Below, piece after piece: positions 42,077 through 47,786 of a stretch of 47,786 nucleotides of DNA. Each line of letters begins with the position of its first letter. Position 1 is the first letter of the stretch. Below the pieces are notes generated by a model. The model did not search any database. It was not told where the DNA came from and worked only from the letters and a program-made list of their open reading frames with translations. The DNA comes from Nemertoderma westbladi (Eukaryota; Xenacoelomorpha; Nemertodermatida; Nemertodermatidae): positions 1-47,786 of the forward strand of contig JAUCBJ010002009.1 of assembly GCA_032718475.1 (NCBI GenBank). The letters run 5' to 3'. The translations under genes were made by a program, and so were the position numbers.

Positions 42077-42736
42077 TTTTATTCTTAATACTCCGAGAAG
42101 AAATCGTTAAATTAACTAAATAATCAATTAACGCTCTTATGATCAATAAGTAATAAGTACAAATGTTACACTAATAAAGAATATTTATTCAGTTTTAACT
42201 ACTAATCTATGCAGTATGATATTCACCGGTAAATAGAATTCCTTCAAAACAAACCGAGGTCTTTTTCAAAGTAAGTAGGCCTAAAATTCGTCAAAATCAA
42301 AACCACTACGATAATATTTAGGGAGATACGAAATATTATCTACATCTCAAGGAAGTCCCTTTAAAATACCGTTTTTATTATTTTTCTATCCTCATAAAAT
42401 GTTAATGAAAATTAACGGTCATTTAGATAAAAGAACTATGATTTTGTTAGCGTCTTTAAATAGTTATTAGCCTGATAATAGGTAAAATAACACTTTCCAA
42501 ACAGACGGATATGATTATTATAAAATCTTATCAGGTATGTGAGGCTAAGATAAAATGTTTTTAGCAAAACGTATTTTTCGATAATTTACTCACATTTGGG
42601 ACTTAGATCTAGATCTTAGCGATTAGATTTACCGACACAAAATAACTATCTCAACAAGGCCATCATGAACTACTATAACTTCTAAATGTATAACTGTTAT
42701 AATAGGTCATGGGCCTATGCGTATGCATATTAATTG
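42077..42736 (-). promoter_or_regulatory. BBOF1 5' flank, presumed promoter region
   Basis: About 660 bp upstream of the start codon, AT-rich. I found no full X-box here, unlike upstream of the dynein gene, and no confident TATA box. The promoter is inferred only from position. Confidence 0.3.
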
Positions 42737-43169
42737 CCGGTGTAATAGGCTGAGATAACTCCCCACCAAATATGACTCCCCAGTCTTAGCCTAGGCTGAG
42801 AACACTCCCCAGTTTTCTCCCTAGATTTCTTAATTAACGGAAAGGAGCAGGTTACAGTGGCGGGCTTTTCTAACGAAAACAATAAACGATATCTCAATAA
42901 CATAGGTTACAGTTTTATTTTGCAATATACGAAAATAACACAGGGACGGATATGAATTATAACTCAAATAGGGGAGTAATCTGTCATCTCAACCTAAGGG
43001 GAGTCATCTCAGCCTAATGGGAGTGGGAGTGTTCTCATGCCTAGGCTGAGATAAACTGGGGAGTGTTATCAGCCTAGGCTGAAACGACTGAGGAGTGTTC
43101 TCTGCCTAGGCTGAGATGACTGGGAAGTCATTTCAAGAGGGAGTGAGTTATCTCAGCCTTGTACACCGG
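42737..43169. mobile_element. MITE-like element with ~27-bp imperfect terminal inverted repeats and CCTAGG palindromes
   Basis: The left end CCGGTGTA-at-AGGCTGAGATAACTC is matched by the reverse complement of the right end (GAGTTATCTCAGCCT-tg-TACACCGG), two mismatches in ~25 bases. Subterminal regions hold several copies of a CTCAGCCTAGGCTGAG-type palindrome and ACTCCCCAG / CTGGGGAGT words in both orientations. The centre (about 42838-42940) has GGAAAGGAGCAGGTTACAGT and AGGTTACAGTTTTATTTT, shared with the G-tract MITEs. No ORF; target-site duplication not evident. Confidence 0.65.
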
Positions 43170-43484
43170 TCATTTTACTATCTAAAACAATACATTCCCA
43201 TAAACAATTACTGTTAAAAACGACTTCCTATATTTACAGTGCGCCATCAAGTAGTTTGAACATTGAAAGGCGTCAGGCAAAGTGTTTTGAGTTCTGGAGT
43301 TATTTTTAATAAAATTGTGGAATAAGAGACAGCAAACTAACAAATTTACAATTAATTGTTACAAATTTTTTACTTTCAATAACACACTGGCATACCGAAA
43401 GAAAATACACAATAATTAAAATAATAAAACAGTAAAACAGTAAACATAATCATTACGGGAGTTTACGAGAATGTAATAAGGCCT

Positions 43485-44819
43485 AACGTTAATAGGTAGG
43501 GCTACTGCTAATCCCGTACTACACAGCTGAAATCAACGTTAATAGGTAGGGCTACTGCTAATCCCGTACTACACAGACGTTAATAGGTAGGGCTACTGCT
43601 AATCCCGTACTACACAGCTGAAATCAACGTTAATAGGTAGGGCTACTGCTAATCCCGTACTACACAGACGTTAATAGGTAGGGCTACTGCTAATCCCGTA
43701 CTACACAGCTGAAATCAACGTTAATAGGTAGGGCTACTGCTAATCCCGTACTACACAGCTGAATAATAAGGCCTAACGTTAATAGGTAGGGCTACTGCTA
43801 ATCCTGTACCGGTACTACACAGACGTTAATAGGTAGGGCTACTGCTAATCCCGTACTACACAGCTGAAATCAACGTTAATAGGTAGGGCTACTGCTAATA
43901 CCGTACTACACAGACGTTAATAGGTAGGGCTACTGCTAATACCGTACTACACAGACGTTAATAGGTAGGGCTACTGCTAATACCGTACTACACAGACGTT
44001 AATAGGTAGGGCTACTGCTAATCCCGTACTACACAGCTGAATAATAAGGCCTAACGTTAATAGGTAGGGCTACTGCTAATCCTGTACCGGTACTACACAG
44101 ACGTTAATAGGTAGGGCTACTGCTAATACCGTACTACACAGACGTTAATAGGTAGGGCTACTGCTAATCCCGTACTACACAGCTGAAATCAACGTTAATA
44201 GGTAGGGCTATTGCTAATCCCGTACTACACAGACGTTAATAGGTAGGGCTACTGCTAATCCCGTACTACACAGCTGAAATCAACGTTAATAGGTAGGGCT
44301 ACTGCTAATCCCGTACTACACAGCTGAAATCAACGTTAATAGGTAGGGCTACTGCTAATCCCGTACTACACAGCTGAATAATAAGGCCTAACGTTAATAG
44401 GTAGGGCTACTGCTAATCCCGTACTACACAGCTGAATAATAAGGCCTAACGTTAATAGGTAGGGCTACTGCTAATCCCGTACTACACAGCTGAATAATAA
44501 GGCCTAACGTTAATAGGTAGGGCTACTGCTAATCCCGTACTACACAGCTGAAATCAACGTTAATAGGTAGGGCTAATGCTAATCCCGTACTACACACCTG
44601 AAATCAACGTTAATAGGCAGGGCTACTGCTAATCCCGTACTACACACCTGAAATCAACGTTAATAGGTAGGGCTACTGCTAATCCCGTACTACACAGCTG
44701 AAATCAACGTTAATAGGTAGGGCTACTGCTAATCCCGTACTACACAGCTGAATAATAAGGCCTAACGTTAATAGGTAGGGCTACTGCTAATCCCGTACCG
44801 GTACTACACAGCTGAAATC
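43485..44819. repeat. Composite minisatellite, 27 units of 41, 50 or 58 bp
   Basis: A constant 41-bp core (ACGTTAATAGGTAGGGCTAC then TGCTAATCCCGTACTACACA and G) is followed by no linker (41-bp unit), CTGAAATCA (50-bp) or CTGAATAATAAGGCCTA (58-bp). Three units have a 6-bp CCGGTA insertion in the core. Units are almost identical, so the array is young. It lies 1.4-2.7 kb upstream of BBOF1. No coding capacity. Confidence 0.95.
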
Positions 44820-46788
44820 AGATATGTACATTAGTAAAATGTCCCATAAAACTAAGGTATTTAAAACCAATGCCAAATTCCCATCATATGCATTGTTGAG
44901 GATGTCGCTTAGCAACTATAATTTGCTCTATCAACCTTTTACTAAATTTTTATTGGGTAGATCTTTAGCCAATCCCTGTTCCTTGGCAGAGAGAGCCAGG
45001 GGATAAATTACCACTCTAATTTATTTAGTTATAATATTCAGCGTAACATTTTAGTTATTTTTTGCTTCAAAGTTTTAAGCATAGGCCTACATATAAGTGT
45101 ATCATTATAATTTTATAGATTATAATTATAATTTTATATATTACTATTAATTATATATTTAATGTCTATTTGAATTATACAGTAGTGTATTATGTATTAA
45201 CTATTAGTATATGAAAGCCGTCCACAGGTGACTTATGGAGGATCGCTAGAAGTCGGCTAGTTTACATAGGGAGTATTTAGGTTAGGCCAAGTTCCAATCA
45301 CTCGTGGGTCGTGTATAAAGGTGACTTATTCGACCCAGTGAACTGAGTGTAAGTCGCACGTGGTCGGCTGGCCGGCTTACATACTGTATATCATCATAGG
45401 CCTGCAATAGACTATATGGAGGGTCGCTAAAAGTCGCAAAAGTTTATATGTAGACTATAGGTGGATCCGACTTTGCCGACCAATTCGACTCTTCCGACCA
45501 CCCCTTGTTGGGCGGGCTTTCCACTGTAGAGTAGACCAGTTAAAGGTGGCTAGGCTAGTGGTTGGTAGGCTATAATTCTGTAATTAGTTAATTAATTACC
45601 TTCATTTGCGACAAATAGATATTGCACAATATAAATTATTGCAGTACTACAGGTTAATTTATTTTTGGGTATAGGCTTTGCCTATAATATATTACTGATA
45701 CTTGTACTGAAGGCCTAAGTGAACAGCAGTAGAGATACCGGTACCAACCAGTAGAACCTACGCAGAGCAGAGTGCACAGGTGCACAGACGGCCTATGATG
45801 CACACATACTGTAGCAGTAAGATAGCCAAGACCTAGCATCCCTAGTTAATAATACTAGTACTTTCTTATTCCAAAGTGTTCTAGAACATTGTGTATTTAT
45901 TAAATAGGATAAATATTCTGCGGCAGAATCAAATGCAGGCAACATTTGAAAGCTCATATCTCAGCTATTTCCCAACCAAATTCAAATGTTTTACATATTT
46001 GGAATCCTTGCGCGGTCAGCTTTCGAATGGTGCTAACAAGTCACTTCAAGGTTGAATTATGACTACTGTGTAACTGCGGTGCAATATCGACGTAAATACC
46101 TTTATGAAACGCTTTTACTTTAGGTAAAGAATTAAAGCGAAAATGAAAATCCTTACTCACCCACTATGGAGGAGGGAGATGAACCTATTTTTGTTTCAAA
46201 TTTCATTCAATCTCATTAAGATTTGTAAATTAAATTGGGGCTAGGGGTTCCATGTACCTGAATTACGACGTCGATATATTCAAAGATATGTTATATATAA
46301 TTAGTTTCTAATAATGTATTCATCTGTAATATAAAGTTCAATATTATGGCATGAAAATATAAATATATATATATTGCGGTTATTTTATTATATTTTTCGT
46401 ATATTGTTCGAACCAGGGCAGGGGCTGGCATTTTTGTTTTGCTGTTTGTTTTAGTGATTCCCTCTCATTACATCGCATTCTATTGGTTTCCCGCATGCCA
46501 ACAGCCCCGCCTCTCCCATACACTGACGTCACCAGGGCGTTACTAGGTGAAATCAGCTCCTTATAGGTTAAAGTACCTGGTTATGGGAAGCAAGTTGCCA
46601 TCCATCACATCCATCCATAGGTTTCCTTGTACTGCAGTAGAAAGCTCTTTGTTAGGGGAAGATAATTTTCACGGCGTACCGTATATATTTAATAATTAAT
46701 AATTTGTATTGCCTTGGCTTTATCAGAGACTTTTTTTAAACTGACAATCCTAGGTTTTTTTAATGGGATGTTTTATTCATGTGTGAGA
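44820..46788. other. Intergenic region, no gene seen
   Basis: About 2 kb, AT-rich. Around 45230-45450 two imperfect copies of a GGTCGCTA-AAGTCG word family occur, as do several TAGGCCTA words. The small open frames here (e.g. 44824-45006, minus 45654-45839) have no protein features. Confidence 0.5.
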
Positions 46789-47039
46789 CAGGGGGGAAAC
46801 TGGACGCAAATCCCACCTTGGCGAATTAATATCCCGCCTCAATGTTAAATTCTAAATTTAGGGAAAGGAGCAGGTTACAGTGGCACGTTATTTTAACCAA
46901 AACAATAAACTAAACACAATAGAACAGGTTACAGTTTTATTTTTGAGAGTAATCAGCTGTTATTTGCGTGGAATTTCCCCTGGAGAGGGATGAATTTTTA
47001 TTGCGTCCAGTTTCCCCCCCCCCCCCCCCCCCTATCTGT
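46789..47039 (+). mobile_element. G-tract MITE, copy B (~251 bp, both ends present)
   Basis: Left end CAGGGGGGAAACTGGACGCA, right end TTATTGCGTCCAGTTT then 19 C and TATCTG: terminal inverted repeats with the GGACGCAA / TTGCGTCC motif next to G/C runs. The core with GGAAAGGAGCAGGTTACAGT and CAATAGAACAGGTTACAG is ~90% like copy A. No coding capacity. Confidence 0.75.
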
Positions 47040-47119
47040 ATTATGTACATGACTTTGACGTGTATCTACACGTATTTGTAATTTTTATATTATATTTATT
47101 TAATTATGTTATCACACGT

Positions 47120-47169
47120 GAATTTTTATTGCGTCCAGCCCCCCCCCCCCCCCACCCCTCCCCTGTCTG
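47120..47169 (+). mobile_element. G-tract MITE, solo right end (copy D)
   Basis: GAATTTTTATTGCGTCCAG followed by a C-run and CCCTGTCTG repeats the right end of copy B only ~80 bp further on. It looks like a local duplication or the remnant of another insertion. Confidence 0.6.
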
Positions 47170-47186
47170 TTTATTCCGCGTTAGAC

Positions 47187-47412
47187 CAGATGGGGGGGGG
47201 GGGGGGGGGGACTGGACACAATAAAAATGCATCCTTCTCCAGGGGAAATTCGACGCAAATAACAGCTGCTCAAAATTAAAACTGTAACCTGTTCTATTGT
47301 GTTTAGTTTAGTGTTTTAGATAAAATATCGTGCCACTGTAACCTGCTCCTTTCCCTAAATTGAGAATTTAACATTGAGGCGGAATATTAATTCGCCAAGA
47401 CGGGATTTTCGG
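47187..47412 (-). mobile_element. G-tract MITE, copy C, inverted, one end missing
   Basis: Begins CAGATGGGG with a run of 20 G then ACTGGACACAATAAAAATGC, and continues as the reverse complement of copies A and B through CTGTAACCTGTTCTATTGTG and GCCACTGTAACCTGCTCC to TTAATTCGCC. The far terminus (GGACGCAA plus G-run) is absent, so this copy is truncated at about 47410. Confidence 0.7.
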
Positions 47413-47559
47413 TCTACTGTTTTCTGTCTTACTAGTCTACGGTATTTTATTATTCAACTTGAGTAATCAGATTATCATAAAATGCTTAAAGACTAAATAT
47501 TATTGCTAAATATCCTTCTGCGCTAATTGTTATCATATAATTATAATGATCCCACCGGT

Positions 47560-47786
47560 ATGGCTCGGTCTATGAAGGGGTCGCTAACATCTTCCCCAGT
47601 AAAGCGGCTGAACCCACGCGACACCGCCCAGATATGGTCACAACTTCCCGGGTCCAGCGAAAAGATTGTGGAAGTTCGCCCCGGTCGCTTCATCAACGTC
47701 CAGGCAGTAAACCCGTTGATTAAACGACTCCCAAAGGATCGATTCAGTTCACTGCCCCCGACCACCCGCAAGGAAAGACGTCGCTC
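47560..47786 (+). CDS. Unassigned ORF start running off the right edge (75+ codons)
   Basis: The ATG at 47560 has G at -3 and +4 (GGTATGG) and the frame is open to the window end. The local GC content is much higher than in the surroundings. The product starts MARSMKGSLTSSPVKRLNPR and is rich in Arg, Pro and Ser; I recognise no family. The opposite strand is also open from the window edge to 47541 (RVVGGSELNRSFG...), so the strand is uncertain. It may be the first exon of a gene to the right, or part of a retroelement. Confidence 0.35.
   Translation, partial: MARSMKGSLTSSPVKRLNPRDTAQIWSQLPGSSEKIVEVRPGRFINVQAVNPLIKRLPKDRFSSLPPTTRKERRR

Noticed and set aside
41878-42110. Plus-strand ORFs over BBOF1 exon 1 (FPFFFPHLFPYHLF...)
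   Set aside because: They are the antisense shadow of the Lys/Gly-rich BBOF1 N-terminus.
43485-44819. CRISPR-like array (constant core with short variable linkers)
   Set aside because: The linkers are only 0, 9 or 17 bp and of three fixed types, the locus is in an animal genome, and no cas genes are present. It is a minisatellite.

Overview
The window is animal nuclear DNA, probably from a ciliated invertebrate. Genes are split by GT-AG introns, coding exons sit in AT-rich spacers, and non-LTR retrotransposons, MITE-like elements and long minisatellites are common. The standard genetic code fits every exon I read. I cannot name the species or phylum from this sequence alone.

Layout, left to right: (1) 1-1812, the 3' half of a non-LTR retrotransposon on the + strand, cut by the window edge. 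(2) 3578-19709, minus strand, a two-exon gene for a very long (about 5,244 aa), divergent axonemal-type dynein heavy chain. Nearly all of it lies in one uninterrupted 15.4 kb coding exon. The motor has lost the Walker A lysine and Walker B acidic residues of AAA1 but keeps AAA3, the stalk and the microtubule-binding domain. (3) About 20.6-20.8 kb, a promoter-like block with a perfect RFX X-box, followed by two adjacent Helitron-like elements (20.87-24.05 kb), the first holding a 610-bp tandem duplication. (4) 24.1-26.4 kb, a G-tract MITE and unassigned sequence with one doubtful ORF. (5) 26454-42076, minus strand, a nine-exon gene reconstructed exon by exon. It encodes a 530-aa coiled-coil protein that matches basal body-orientation factor 1 (BBOF1) along its length. 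(6) 42.7-47.8 kb, a MITE with long terminal inverted repeats, a 27-copy composite minisatellite, a nested cluster of G-tract MITEs, and an unassigned ORF running off the right edge.

The most striking feature is inside BBOF1. Intron 6 begins with about 175-180 copies of a 39-bp minisatellite (about 27.42-35.79 kb). Each unit is a copy of the last codons of exon 6 plus the 5' splice site, so the pre-mRNA would carry well over 100 tandem donor sites. All 39-bp steps keep the reading frame. The nine units next to the exon are fully open in the BBOF1 frame, so donor choice could add 13-residue repeats to the coiled coil. A fresh 5'-truncated retrotransposon has landed inside the array with an 11-bp target-site duplication.

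The two host genes are consecutive, on the same strand, and both are of ciliary or flagellar type: a dynein-family axonemal protein and a ciliary basal-body or axoneme factor. Exon structures and protein comparisons come from reading the sequence and from memory of protein families. No database search was run.
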